A stretch of DNA of 64,000 nt from Candidatus Nitrosocosmicus franklandus (GTDB lineage Archaea; Thermoproteota; Nitrososphaeria; Nitrososphaerales; Nitrososphaeraceae): NCBI RefSeq assembly GCF_900696045.1, contig NZ_LR216287.1, positions 992,001 to 1,056,000 on the forward strand. Reading direction: 5' to 3'. A program made the translations under genes and the position numbers. Position 1 is the first letter of the stretch. The number at the start of each line of letters is the position of its first letter. The notes under the pieces are model-generated. The model ran no database searches. It was given only the letters and a program-made list of their open reading frames with translations, and was not told the origin of the DNA. Of the stretch, positions 28,539-38,105 are shown piece by piece.

Positions 28539-28969
28539 TCACATCACCTAGACAATATGTAATATTTATTACGCATATATTTTTTTCTAACATTTTGCAA
28601 TTAATAAAACTAGATATATAGCAAGGATGTACACTATCTAATTAAAGACGATATTAAAGTATTATATCCATGATTCAAAGAAACTAAGTGCAAACATTGT
28701 GAGATACTGAAACACTTTTCTTTGTGACAGATTTAAGAATCGATATATATACTAAAATATAGCCAACAAAGACCAGCATGTCAACTATTTTTTTAATATT
28801 ATTATTTTCTGTAATTGGTAAACAATAATAGAAATTATTCTTCTTATTCATAGTGATTATTGTTGTTATTCCTACTTGAACTTCGACAATATATTTAGCA
28901 ACGAATAATCTGATAATTTGGGTATAAGTATCATAAAAAGTTAAATAGTGATGTAGAATTGGGAACATC
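28539..28969. other. Divergent promoter region
   Basis: About 431 bp between the Hsp20 and secreted-protein genes. It probably holds both promoters. A long minus-strand frame overlapping the next gene is a shadow. Confidence 0.4.
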
Positions 28970-29746
28970 ATGGAAAACAGATTAACGTTAATGATGCTTA
29001 CCATAGTTCTAACCATAATGTTACCTATCAACTCCATATCTGCATCAACCAAAAATGAAGTTATTTCGAATCAAGACAAGGTTGATTTGGATACTAATGG
29101 TTTAGCATATAATTCGAATTCAAGGCCATTTAATTTATCCTATGCAAACTGGACCGAAAAATGGTGGCAATGGACTTATTCTATTCCATGGAACAAGAAT
29201 CCATCCTATGACGATACCGGAGAATTTTGTCAGGAAAATCAAGATGGACCGGTGTGGTTTCTAACTCAAGGATTTGATCATCCGGTCGAACGGACTTGCA
29301 ATATACCTCAAAATACTGCACTTTTAATCCCTCTACTAAATTCCGAATGTTCGTTTGCTGAATTCAAAGAACTAAAAACGGAAGAAGAATTAAGAGAATG
29401 TGCTAGAAATATGCAAGATTTTGTCACTGGAGCAAAAGCATCTTTGAACAATATTACTTTACCTAATGGAATAAACTATCGCATCCAAACAGATCTATTT
29501 AACTTTACATTACCTCAAAATAACATATTAAATGTAGCCGCTCAGTCAACCCAAGCCGTTGCAGATGGAAATTGGCTTTTTCTAAAACCATTGCCTCCAG
29601 GTAAATACGAATTAAAAGTAAAAGGCGAAATAGATTCCACAACCTCTAAAAATGAAACAGGTGCCAGTAGTAGCGGCAATAATAATAATTATAATGGTCC
29701 AATTGGTTGGAATTACACTACCACATACAAACTATTGGTTAACTAA
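28970..29746 (+). CDS. Secreted Trp-rich protein, unknown function
   Basis: A 258-residue protein with a signal peptide (about 1-25, ending SISAS). The mature part starts with the conserved-looking YANWTEKWWQWTYSIPWNKNP, followed by DDTGEFCQENQDGPVWFLTQG. Four Cys (about 83, 109, 122 and 144) could form disulfides. A beta-rich C-terminal half follows (LKPLPPGKYELKVKG) with a Ser/Asn-rich loop. Secreted proteins with this WWxW...TGxxCxxxQxGxVWFL layout occur in archaea and bacteria without known function. Confidence 0.7.
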   Translation: MENRLTLMMLTIVLTIMLPINSISASTKNEVISNQDKVDLDTNGLAYNSNSRPFNLSYANWTEKWWQWTYSIPWNKNPSYDDTGEFCQENQDGPVWFLTQGFDHPVERTCNIPQNTALLIPLLNSECSFAEFKELKTEEELRECARNMQDFVTGAKASLNNITLPNGINYRIQTDLFNFTLPQNNILNVAAQSTQAVADGNWLFLKPLPPGKYELKVKGEIDSTTSKNETGASSSGNNNNYNGPIGWNYTTTYKLLVN

Positions 29747-30168
29747 TAAATGATTCCGATCGGTTTACTATATTCACGAGGCAGTCAAGTGACACAAATT
29801 TTCCTACTTTTAAGGGATGTAATATACTAATACTTTTTTCGAATTGACATAACAAACGCAAATTAAATAGCAGGCACATACTAAACTTAGTTCTAACCAT
29901 TGTATTCAATCTCCGGTAACAAAATCGTTAGCTATTTGTCAAGCTGCAGGAAAACCAGGGTAAACAAAAATAATTTCACAATATCAAACAATATGGCAAT
30001 GCAACTGGAAAACAAGGGCGTGAGAGAACGACACTAGGATCAACTCGGGCGAACTAAATCAATGTTTTTTGAAAGGCCCCTCAAGAATCTCATCAGTCCA
30101 GATTTGGACACTATATATTCATAGTAAAAAAACGTATGAATTTGTGAACGTAATTAAATTTCAATTAT
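29747..30168. other. Spacer
   Basis: About 422 bp; only frames of 20 codons or fewer. Nothing supported. Confidence 0.35.
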
Positions 30169-30298
30169 ATGTACGCTAAGGGTGTAGAATTATCAGCAGC
30201 AAAAACTCGATAACATTAGAAAGAAAGTCAAAGCACTCACAAGAATAGAAGAGAAATTAGTTCAAATTGACACAAAAGCTGTATGGTGCGGATTCTAA
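30169..30298 (+). pseudogene. Small helical gene with a single-base insertion
   Basis: The ATG at 30169 reads MYAKGVELSAAKTR then stops. Dropping one A from AAAAA gives LSAAKLDNIRKKVKAL and on to a coiled coil TRIEEKLVQIDTK, ending CGF at 30298. The 130-bp length is 3n+1. Function unknown. Confidence 0.35.
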
Positions 30299-30480
30299 TC
30301 AATTGAACAAGTTTTTCTAATCCTTTTTGCCCTAGTTATAGTAAATACATGTCAGAATATTATATAATAGAAAACGAAATAGTAATTTTCAATTTCTTTA
30401 ATACCCATCAAAGAACAAAACATAAGGTTACCAAGATATGTCTGCATATCAATAAGTTTATCACTCCTACTCCTAACTTT

Positions 30481-31494
30481 CTACTGGTTATTAATAATAT
30501 CCGATAGTCGGGTTACAATATCCACAAATTGCCTTCTGTCAGGACTAGAATTGGTAAAAACGATCTCAGTGAATCCAATATCTAGATATGGCTTTAGTTT
30601 CTTAATTCCTTCCTCCTCATTAGATATAATGAATAATTTTTTTTCCAAAGAATCATCATCTATAACTTGACCATTTTCTTCAATCTTTCTTGGGTCATGT
30701 ACATCAACGTCAAAGAATGCTTTAATCATAGAACCTCTCCAAAACCTAATTGACTCTATTGCCTTTTCTTTATCTTTATCATATGAAGCAGGAATAAATA
30801 ATATCTTTTCTAACTGCTCGTAGTTTTTTTGAGATTTGGCACATCCTTTTTTTACAGCGGGAAAGAGAATATCTTTTATCTTATTCGTATCTAATTCATT
30901 AGTTACAAATCCATCTCCTTCTTCACCTGCTAATTGAGCAGATTGTTTCCCTAGTCCCGCGACGTAAATAGGAATTAAATATGAAGGTTTGGTATATAAT
31001 TTAGAATCTTTAACAAAATAGTATTCCCCGTTGTAAGTGACCCAATCTTCTGTCCACAATTTTTTTATTATCTTGATCGATTCTTTTAATCTCTCAAATT
31101 TTTCTTTGTTTGTCGGCCATCTATTTCCTGCAGGCACTTCATTTAATGCTTCTCCTCTGCCTACACCCAAAAACACTCTTTGTGGAAACATAAAGGCCAA
31201 TGTTGCAAATACCTGTGCAACTATGGCAGGATGGTATCTTAGAATCGGAGCGGTCACTCCTGTACCAATAGCCAACTTTGTAGTTCTGGCCAAGGCTGCG
31301 CCCATCCATGGCCAGGCGGCTCCACCAGATGCCCCGGTATTCCACCAAGGCATATAATGGTCACTTGTCCAACATCGTTGGATATCTTTTGTGTCCAAAT
31401 ATGCAACATCATCTAACAAGTCTAGAGGATTAATCTGTTCATGAGCTGCTTGAATGCTTAACTTCGTCTTTATCTCCTCTGTTGATTTTGACAC
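30481..31494 (-). CDS. LLM-class F420-dependent oxidoreductase (FGD-like)
   Basis: A 337-residue bacterial-luciferase-family barrel. It closely follows the F420-dependent glucose-6-phosphate dehydrogenase pattern: WTSDHYMPWWNTGASGGAAWPW, then AIGTGVTAPILRYHPAIVAQ, FPQRVFLGVGRGEALNE and PIYVAGLGKQSAQLAGEEGDGF. The N terminus (MSKSTEEIKTKLSIQAAHEQINP) matches strand 1 and helix 1 of the barrel. It would transfer hydride between F420 and an unknown substrate in the cytoplasm. Glucose-6-phosphate itself cannot be assumed. Confidence 0.88.
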   Translation of the reverse strand: MSKSTEEIKTKLSIQAAHEQINPLDLLDDVAYLDTKDIQRCWTSDHYMPWWNTGASGGAAWPWMGAALARTTKLAIGTGVTAPILRYHPAIVAQVFATLAFMFPQRVFLGVGRGEALNEVPAGNRWPTNKEKFERLKESIKIIKKLWTEDWVTYNGEYYFVKDSKLYTKPSYLIPIYVAGLGKQSAQLAGEEGDGFVTNELDTNKIKDILFPAVKKGCAKSQKNYEQLEKILFIPASYDKDKEKAIESIRFWRGSMIKAFFDVDVHDPRKIEENGQVIDDDSLEKKLFIISNEEEGIKKLKPYLDIGFTEIVFTNSSPDRRQFVDIVTRLSDIINNQ

Positions 31495-31802
31495 AAATAT
31501 TTTGGTATAATATCTTTTATTAGGCTAACAGTTATCTTATCGGATCATCTTTTTGTGGCATATTATTTTACAAACAAAAATGATTTTGGCGACGTTACTT
31601 ATTTATAATAAGTAGTTTCTTTGAATAACAACAGAATGTTATAAATTAAACAAAATAGCGAGTATGAATAATTAATTTAATTATCAGGCTGCAAATAAAC
31701 AGTTTCTATTTAAGGTATCTCAACGATAAAGTACATCCATAAACATCATTTCAAATTTGTTATATGTGATGAGTATTTATTCTAAAAAATAGAGATTAAA
31801 TT
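31495..31802. other. Spacer, upstream of the F420 enzyme gene
   Basis: About 308 bp between two minus-strand genes; nothing beyond a probable promoter. Confidence 0.4.
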
Positions 31803-32009
31803 CTAGTAGTCTTTTACTTCTTCTTTGAACTTTTCCTTATTGTATTCTGTACCCATATCCTTATCAGGATCTTTTATCTTATTTCCCATTGCCTTGGCAC
31901 CAGCCTTGATCTTGTCCGCAGCTTCGTCTAATGCACTTTCGGTATTATTAGCAGCGTTGTGAACATCATCTTGAAGATCATCTTTTCTATTAAGTGGTTT
32001 TTCCGACAT
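31803..32009 (-). CDS. Small hydrophilic helical protein, stress type
   Basis: A 68-residue protein of charged and Ala-rich helix: DLQDDVHNAANNTESALDEAADKIKAGAKAMGNKI. It resembles CsbD/LEA-like small stress proteins in composition, but no signature proves the family. It is cytoplasmic. It lies 67 bp from the thermonuclease gene upstream on the same strand and could be read through from it. Confidence 0.6.
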   Translation of the reverse strand: MSEKPLNRKDDLQDDVHNAANNTESALDEAADKIKAGAKAMGNKIKDPDKDMGTEYNKEKFKEEVKDY

Positions 32010-32076
32010 TGTAATTGTAGTATAACATTCTTTATATCATATATCAAAAAGAGATATCGACCGTCATTACTGGTAG

Positions 32077-32760
32077 CTACCCTTCACAGCCTATGCCATC
32101 TCCATCTGCATCAAGATTATGTGGATCATCATCCCCTACTGGTATATTTTTCTCATCAAAATCCTTACAATCAAGGTCTCTGCTAGTATCACTAAGATCA
32201 AATCTATAGACGTTGCTATTATCTGATTCTACAGGATCTTCCTTTTCGGTTCCATTATCATCACCACTATCACTTCTACTGTTTGAACAGCCATGCTCTC
32301 GTGCCCAATTTGTATTCGCAAATTCAGATATATCACAAAAGTCTTCATAGATATCAGCCAAATTATTATCGAGTATGGCTTCATTTACATTGATTCCTTC
32401 ACAATAGACCACGGCAACGGTTCGGCCATAAGTCAATCCTTGGTTGTTATCTGGATCTACTTCTACATTTTTATTCAGACATTGTTCGGTAACGAAGCTT
32501 TTTGCCTCATTGAATCCAGGTTCATTCCTTTCTGGAGCATCTATTAACGCAAGTCTTATTGTTATTACATCTCCTTCTTGTGTAGACACATCAAGAGTAT
32601 CACCATCAATAACTTTTGTCGCAATACCATCAAAATTTATTGATGAAGTGGTTACAGAATCAGAATTGGCAGAAGTAGGCCAGACCGGGTTTGAAAAGTT
32701 AAATGTTCCTAATACAACCAGAAAAGCAAATATTTTCGTGCAATATAAGAAATTAAGCAA
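32077..32760 (-). CDS. Secreted thermonuclease (SNase family) with excalibur domain
   Basis: A 227-residue protein. A signal peptide or anchor covers about 1-30. The staphylococcal-nuclease domain spans about 43-155, with D52-G-D54-T, R69 and D74-A-P-E77 (IRLALIDAPE) and R113 in YGRTVAVVYC; these match the catalytic Asp, Arg, Glu and Arg of SNase. A polar linker leads to a C-terminal excalibur motif (about 196-226, DLDCKDF...DADGDGIGCE), a calcium-binding cell-surface module. It probably degrades extracellular DNA or RNA in a Ca-dependent way. The gene follows another excalibur protein by about 100 bp. Confidence 0.9.
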   Translation of the reverse strand: MLNFLYCTKIFAFLVVLGTFNFSNPVWPTSANSDSVTTSSINFDGIATKVIDGDTLDVSTQEGDVITIRLALIDAPERNEPGFNEAKSFVTEQCLNKNVEVDPDNNQGLTYGRTVAVVYCEGINVNEAILDNNLADIYEDFCDISEFANTNWAREHGCSNSRSDSGDDNGTEKEDPVESDNSNVYRFDLSDTSRDLDCKDFDEKNIPVGDDDPHNLDADGDGIGCEG

Positions 32761-32861
32761 TAATGAGAATTATTTTAATTGATATATAAATATAAAAAAA
32801 TAGATATTATAGTCTAAATTCTATTTTTGTTTATAGATTCATAGTATAGTTATCGCTAATG

Positions 32862-34361
32862 CTAATTATTTTCATCATTCTCAGAGTTGTCATCTTGTCC
32901 TTCACCGTCATTATCGTTGCCATCATTATTTTCTTTACTCTGGTTTTCATTTGAATTCTCTTCGCCATTATTATCGTTGCCATTACCATTTGCTATTTCT
33001 GGTGATTGTTCGTTACTTGCCCCACTGCCATCAGGATCTGTTTGTTCTGAATTATTAGTTGATGATTCACCCGCTGTTCCAACAATTCCGGTTCCATCGA
33101 TTCCATTCACATCCGCTTGTGTAGTTCCGTTGTCGGTCTTTGGTTCTTCTACCTCATCATTGTTAGTTTGATTATTACTTCCTCCTTCATTTTCACAGCC
33201 TATGCCATCGCCATCTGCATCAAAGTTGTTTGGATCATTATCCCCTACAGGAAAGTTTCTTTCATCAATGTCTTCGCAATCCAAGTCATCGCCATTATTG
33301 TTAAGGTCCTCGGCTTCACAGCCTATGCCATCGCCATCTGCATCAAAGTTGTTTGGATCATTATCCCCTACAGGAAAGTTTCTTTCATCAATGTCTTCGC
33401 AATCCAAGTCATCGCCATTATTATCATTGTTGCGTGACCCAGAGTTACCATTATTGTTATCATCGTCATCATCGTCATTATTGTCATTAGATCCTTGGCC
33501 ATTACTGGTCAAAGGCAATAGAGGAGCATAGGGAGCAACCGATTCGCCTGTGAAAAATTGTTCGGTTGTAAACCCACCACTACCAAATACGAATTTAGGA
33601 TTCAAAGGAGGACTCATGGAACTTTGAACAGAATCTACATTAAGTGAATAAAAAGCACCTTGGGATTTGGTTTTATTATCTGTAATTGTAATATCAAAGG
33701 GCACCATTTGATTGCTTGGAAGATTACCTATATCAAGTCCAAAACTTTGAGTTCCAACTACACCTAGACTAGAATTATCATAAAACGTTGCAACAAGATT
33801 GATGAATTGTTCTGGAGCTTGGCCTTTATTAATTATATTACCCGTTATATGCGGGTTTCCAACGTTGTCAACATATGAACTGCTACCATTCAAAACAAGG
33901 TTTGCAGGCTTTTCAGCTAATGCAGATTCAGATGTGACAGAAAACTCCATAAAGTCAAATGTACCCAAGATTTGTTGAGGATTTTGTATTACTATATCAA
34001 ATGGAGATAACTCACCAGATCTTAAAGTTTCGATTGAGGAGAGTGCAGAGTAATTACCAACAATAGAGTTGGTTGCTAGATTAGATAAAATTGCTGTTAT
34101 TATGATGTTAGTCTGAGGTTGGGTTGATGTATTGTTTACTTCACCTATAATATGAAAACTTCCAAACTCATCTGTATAGGTTGATGTACTGGTAATTTGA
34201 ATCACGCTAGTATTATCACCAGAAAGTTGAGCAATTGCAGAGCCCATATATGATATATCAACTCCATGATAAGGGACGGTTGACGAAAACATTGTAGGCA
34301 GAGACATCGTCAATATTAAAATGATTGAAAAGAATTGCAACATTTTAGAAGTTATACGCAA
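32862..34361 (-). CDS. Secreted FxLYD-like protein with two identical excalibur repeats and an acidic tail
   Basis: A 499-residue surface protein. A signal peptide (about 1-46) precedes two Ig-like FxLYD-type units near 55-145 and 158-245: SYVDNVGNPHITGNIINKG matches TYTDEFGSFHIIGEVNNTS. Next come an Asp/Asn-rich linker (290-316), two excalibur motifs with period 41 (about 317-349 and 358-390) and a roughly 110-residue Asn/Asp/Glu/Ser tail. Excalibur motifs (DxDxDGxGCE) bind calcium in secreted proteins. The same motif in the next gene suggests a shared surface location or joint expression. The function is otherwise unknown. Confidence 0.82.
   Translation of the reverse strand: MRITSKMLQFFSIILILTMSLPTMFSSTVPYHGVDISYMGSAIAQLSGDNTSVIQITSTSTYTDEFGSFHIIGEVNNTSTQPQTNIIITAILSNLATNSIVGNYSALSSIETLRSGELSPFDIVIQNPQQILGTFDFMEFSVTSESALAEKPANLVLNGSSSYVDNVGNPHITGNIINKGQAPEQFINLVATFYDNSSLGVVGTQSFGLDIGNLPSNQMVPFDITITDNKTKSQGAFYSLNVDSVQSSMSPPLNPKFVFGSGGFTTEQFFTGESVAPYAPLLPLTSNGQGSNDNNDDDDDDNNNGNSGSRNNDNNGDDLDCEDIDERNFPVGDNDPNNFDADGDGIGCEAEDLNNNGDDLDCEDIDERNFPVGDNDPNNFDADGDGIGCENEGGSNNQTNNDEVEEPKTDNGTTQADVNGIDGTGIVGTAGESSTNNSEQTDPDGSGASNEQSPEIANGNGNDNNGEENSNENQSKENNDGNDNDGEGQDDNSENDENN
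33193..33422 (-). repeat. Exact 107-bp tandem repeat encoding the excalibur motif
   Basis: 33193-33299 and 33316-33422 are identical base for base, offset by 123 bp (41 codons). Silent positions have not diverged, so the duplication or a gene conversion is recent. Confidence 0.95.
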
Positions 34362-34945
34362 TGATGAAATATTGATATAATGAAATTATAAATCTTTTCA
34401 TAAGAATCAGGTAAAGAATATATGAACACTTAAGTTAAAACAATTGAAAATCTTCTTTTACATAATAACACGAGTGACAGTTTCTCATTTATGGTTTGTG
34501 AAAGACTTGATTATTTTTAGTATGGATTAGTTTGAAAGGGCATGATACTACTCAACGTGACTGGTTATACCTGTAATACTCGAGTCCATACCCAGATTGA
34601 CAAATTCCCCTTCTCAAAGTTTTTAAATTATTAAGATTGTTGAGCCAGGGCATATAGAAATACAGTGCACGGATTAATTATACATAAAATAATTCGATAA
34701 TAGTGAAAAAATCAATTCATTTCCTATCGATTCATAATATGGAATTACTATAAAGTAGATCAGCTTGAACGGATGTATTTACTATGTTAGGATTAATAAT
34801 ATAACAACATGTCTAGAATTTGTGAAAAATGTATTGTGATTGGCAAGAAACTCTACAAATGTTGCATCGGACAAACCCTTCCGAAATTCCAAACGCTTGT
34901 ACACGGAATCGGCTCAGTTGATGTCATTCTTAAATTAGCAACCTA
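34362..34945. other. Spacer containing the tail of a decayed lipase gene
   Basis: About 584 bp. A minus-strand frame near 34790-34913 (ADSVYKRLEFRKGLSDATF...) may belong to the decayed gene next to it, in a different frame. Otherwise nothing. Confidence 0.3.
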
Positions 34946-35149
34946 CTAATACCGAATCATTAATTTCTCAATTGAAGTTCCTATCACCATATCAATTTAA
35001 TTTGTGGTAGAGTTTTTAGGATTGGATGAATATTCTTCTTATATTTTTGCTAAAATTGCTCTGTAATCTTATGCTTCATATACTCCTAATTCTCCACCTC
35101 CTTTAAATGCGAGTACTCCTTGTCTAGGCGGTACTACCGTAGTAAGCAT
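34946..35149 (-). pseudogene. Patatin-like phospholipase remnant
   Basis: A single minus-strand frame carries both patatin landmarks in the right order. RQGVLAFKGGGELGVYEA is the glycine-rich oxyanion hole, and IDMVIGTSIEKLM is the GxSxG nucleophile block with its last Gly changed to Glu. They are about 30 codons apart, with three in-frame TAA stops between and two TAG after. All stops could arise from point changes. This is an N-terminal fragment of a dead cytoplasmic lipase. Confidence 0.75.
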
Positions 35150-35241
35150 GATTGTATCCCATGAGAATATCAATACTCCATCATCTCATATGGTTTGTTG
35201 AAATAATAATTTGGTTTATAGTGCTTAGTAAAAAAAATAAA

Positions 35242-35805
35242 TTAGACTCCTATATTCTCTGGTTTTCTTCCACCACGACCATGTCCTGAAATTCCCGCTG
35301 AAATGATTTGAATACCAGTAATTAGCAAGGCTATTCCAATCAAGATACCTGCAAATATTAGTCCTATTGCGGGCATAGCTATCACTATAATTGCTAGCAA
35401 GATGGATAAAATACCAACACCCAAACTGAATGATTTTGACCACTTACTTCCTTGTTTATCTCTTATTCCGTGAACTATTCGCGAGATTCCATCCACTAAC
35501 AGAGCGACACCCAAAAGCAGCACTATAAATATTCCTGTACCCACTGGATAAGCTAATGCAATTAATGAGAGAATAATTACTATTATTCCTAGACCAATAC
35601 TTGCAAACCGGGATTTGCCTGACATAAATATACCACTTATTACTTTTTCAATTCCTGCGAAAAGCAAAAGAAATGCCAGAAAGAATACAACAGAAATCGC
35701 ACCGAAAATGGGGTTAATCAAAACCATTATCGATAAGACCAAAATAATTACCCCCAATCCGATCTGAACTGCACGAAGCCAGTTAGGGGATTTCTCAATG
35801 TTCAA
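35242..35805 (-). CDS. HdeD-family (DUF308) membrane protein
   Basis: A 187-residue protein with six membrane helices in three hairpins, typical of DUF308/HdeD: SPNWLRAVQIGLGVIILVLS, then FAGIEKVISGIF, LLVDGISRIVHGIRDK and a C-terminal GGRKPENIGV tail. A paralogue lies at 44222-44794, with the same ISRIVHGI motif. HdeD in bacteria helps acid resistance; the archaeal role is not established. It appears to be expressed alone. Confidence 0.85.
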   Translation of the reverse strand: MNIEKSPNWLRAVQIGLGVIILVLSIMVLINPIFGAISVVFFLAFLLLFAGIEKVISGIFMSGKSRFASIGLGIIVIILSLIALAYPVGTGIFIVLLLGVALLVDGISRIVHGIRDKQGSKWSKSFSLGVGILSILLAIIVIAMPAIGLIFAGILIGIALLITGIQIISAGISGHGRGGRKPENIGV

Positions 35806-36283
35806 ATAAAAAACCCCCTAATGAAATAGAATATGATTTTTGACATATTTTGGCTGTAATTGAAATATTTTTCAATTTTCTAATATAGTACATAATGAGC
35901 ATCTTATAAGACTACCTAAATAATAAATATTCCTAAATGTGAATAGTCACGATTTCATACAGATGAACGATTCTTGACTAAAGATATAATTCTTAATTGT
36001 TCTAACTATATTGTAAACAATATACTTTCTTTTAATTATTAAAAAACTCCTTTGGCGGTGATATCATACTAAAACCATTTAAGGAAAGTTAATTTTCAAT
36101 TTATGAAGGTTAGGATCTAAATCACTTTACCAATATGATCTTGGTTTGAGGTTCTTCAAATTAAAAAGTTAAGTTCTTCTTATGTTGCCACTTGGGTTAA
36201 TGCTCAAATATAGCTATTTTTAACTAGAGCAGTTCTTATAATGCAGTGTAGAGAGGATAGTTAATGGAGTTGCTAAAAAAGCA
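35806..36283. other. Spacer
   Basis: About 478 bp. One minus-strand frame with several stops (KWQHKKNLTF, FEEPQTKIILVK) might be decayed coding DNA but is too weak to call. Confidence 0.3.
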
Positions 36284-36481
36284 TCAAAAACAACAGCCGC
36301 CTATAGTAGACATAGTGGCAGGTTCAGGGGTTACGGTTTGACATGGTATGGTTTCTGTTTTCCAAAGATTGTAACTTATTGACTCAATTTTCATGAGATT
36401 GTTTTTGCTTGTCATCGAAGTAATCCAAATCGTAAAAATGATTAAAAGAGAATGAAGAGAAAGTATACGATAACTCTTCAT
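36284..36481 (-). CDS. Small exported or membrane peptide, uncertain
   Basis: A 65-residue frame with a hydrophobic N terminus (ILSLHSLLIIFTIWITS) and a CC pair near the end (TIGGCCF). TATAAAAG stands about 45 bases before the ATG on the coding strand. Family unknown; moderate chance of being real. Confidence 0.4.
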   Translation of the reverse strand: MKSYRILSLHSLLIIFTIWITSMTSKNNLMKIESISYNLWKTETIPCQTVTPEPATMSTIGGCCF

Positions 36482-37144
36482 TTTCCATAGAAATCATAAT
36501 TTCATCATTACCGATTTTAGTCCTTTTATATCAACAGATTGGTTAGGCACATATAGCAGTAATGACTGATTTTTCTCAAGTATTTAGATGAACTCAAGTT
36601 AAACTGGCCAGAATTGACCAGAAAATGAAAAGATAGGGATAAAAGAAAAGCGAATTAAAAGTAGACGAAAAGAAAAATAAAATTCATCAGTTTGTTATTG
36701 GTAAAGAGGAAGGTTTTTGAAAGTACCGCGCATGGTTCAAATATGAGAAAGGTAAATTCACTATAAATCGCAAGCTTTGAAGGACGAAGCAAACGTACAA
36801 CTTCGAATATTTTCTCTAGAAACAAAAGATGTTCAGATGTTCTCTTAAAGTCGAACTTGAGTTAACAGAGCCTGTACTAGATTATTTATACACATAGAGT
36901 ACTAAAACAGATAAACTCCATTTCATAGAACGTTTGAGAACCCAACCTATACTTTACTTATTATCCCCGAGAGGAATATATATAATAAGATGCCGATATT
37001 CTGGTTTTAGATATTTTAACTAGAATTGTAGCAGCATAACATTTTCAGTATCGTAAAATATAAAAATTAATCATTATTTTAGGATCTAAAACATCAATAA
37101 TTTAAAAGGTAATATATTATTAATTATATTATTAAATAAGAAGT
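36482..37144. other. Spacer before the MarR gene
   Basis: About 663 bp. It contains an isolated IS6-like end at 36856-36872 and very AT-rich repeats (ATTATTAATTATATTATT) just before the MarR start, a plausible operator region. Confidence 0.4.
36856..36872. repeat. Solo IS6-like terminal repeat
   Basis: CTTGAGTTAACAGAGCC matches the end of the element at 40829-41505 (CTTAAGTTAACAGGGCC) in 15 of 17 positions. No partner end is nearby, so it is a relic or chance. Confidence 0.45.
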
Positions 37145-37651
37145 ATGGCAAAGGCAGCTAGCAAACGTAAGGAGAGAATCCAATTGCTAAACTATCTTTC
37201 TAGAGATATAAGTACGAGAACAATATTCTTTCATCAGTGGATAGCAAATTATCTTGGACTGAGCGAGATCGACCATAAATGTCTTGACATAGTATTGAGA
37301 TCAGAAAAACCCCTAACAGGGAATCAGCTTGCATATGAAACAAGCCTAACGGCTGGAGCGATAACCGGCATAGTTGATAGATTAGAGAAGGCAGGATATG
37401 TGTATAGACAAAGAGATAAACAAGATAGACGCCTAGTCTATGTTATCCCCTTCAGGGAAAAGGCGTTAATGGAAATAGGTCCTCTATTTGAAATATTGCA
37501 GAAGGGTATGGATAAAATATTCTCAGATTATGACGACAAGGAATTAGACCTGATAACAGATTATCTATCAAAAACCGTTAAGGTACTTGAAGACGCTACA
37601 ATACACGTACGTTCAATGGTGGAGTCAAAAAGGTTTAAACAAAAAACTTGA
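37145..37651 (+). CDS. MarR-family transcriptional regulator
   Basis: A 168-residue winged-helix repressor. It has the family layout: dimer helices at both ends, LSEIDHKCLDIVLRSEKPLTGNQLAYETSLTAGAITGIVDRLEKAGYVYRQRDKQDRRLVYV (about 38-100), and the conserved D-x-R-D-R-R wing. It stands 85 bp upstream of a three-gene operon on the same strand. It probably controls that operon and itself, in response to small aromatic or toxic compounds as is usual for MarR. The AT-rich repeats before both promoters may be the operators. Confidence 0.9.
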   Translation: MAKAASKRKERIQLLNYLSRDISTRTIFFHQWIANYLGLSEIDHKCLDIVLRSEKPLTGNQLAYETSLTAGAITGIVDRLEKAGYVYRQRDKQDRRLVYVIPFREKALMEIGPLFEILQKGMDKIFSDYDDKELDLITDYLSKTVKVLEDATIHVRSMVESKRFKQKT

Positions 37652-37707
37652 AAATTGAATACTCAGGCCCAAACATTAACCAATTAAATTATTTAGTAAT
37701 TAAAACA

Positions 37708-37716
37708 TTTATATAA
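37708..37716 (+). promoter_or_regulatory. Box A promoter of the SnoaL operon
   Basis: TTTATATAA lies 21-29 bases before the ATG at 37737, within an ATTAATTAAC-rich stretch that resembles the sequence before the MarR gene. This is consistent with a leaderless start under MarR control. Confidence 0.45.
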
Positions 37717-37736
37717 TTAATTAACTATAATATCAT

Positions 37737-38105
37737 ATGGAAAAACAATTATTAAAAAATAAGAAGATACAAGTTGTATTTGAAAGAAAGAGACATCAAG
37801 ATGCATACATTGCTGAAACCACCAAGACTAAATACACGAGCAATGGCTTTTTTGACATGTTTTCAGCAGATATAAACGAGGTATACAATTGGTTTGGCAA
37901 TTTTAAAGTATCAGAACTAGCTTTTACTATTAACAGCATTGTAAATACCCAGGATTTTACAAGACTATTCGTTGGCAGAAACGACGAACAAGGATTAAAG
38001 GTAGTTTTAAAACCAAATGAAGATCATTATTTAAATAAGAACATAGAATGGATAAATAGCAAGTTATGTAGTAAAGAAAATCCAATGAATATAACAAAGG
38101 AGTGA
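37737..38105 (+). CDS. Hypothetical protein, first gene of the SnoaL operon
   Basis: A 122-residue soluble protein (KKIQVVFERKRHQDAYIAETTKTKYTSN..., NWFGNFKVSELAFTINSIVN). No family recognised and no membrane segments. Its TGA overlaps the GTG of the next gene, so it is translationally coupled to the SnoaL-like proteins and probably serves the same pathway. Confidence 0.7.
   Translation: MEKQLLKNKKIQVVFERKRHQDAYIAETTKTKYTSNGFFDMFSADINEVYNWFGNFKVSELAFTINSIVNTQDFTRLFVGRNDEQGLKVVLKPNEDHYLNKNIEWINSKLCSKENPMNITKE

Noticed and set aside
28684-29052. 122-codon minus-strand frame
   Set aside because: It overlaps the signal peptide of the secreted protein at 28970 and shows Ile/Tyr-rich chance composition.
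33117-33531. Two long plus-strand frames opposite the excalibur gene
   Set aside because: They are antisense shadows of the repeated Asp/Asn-rich coding region and simply repeat with it.
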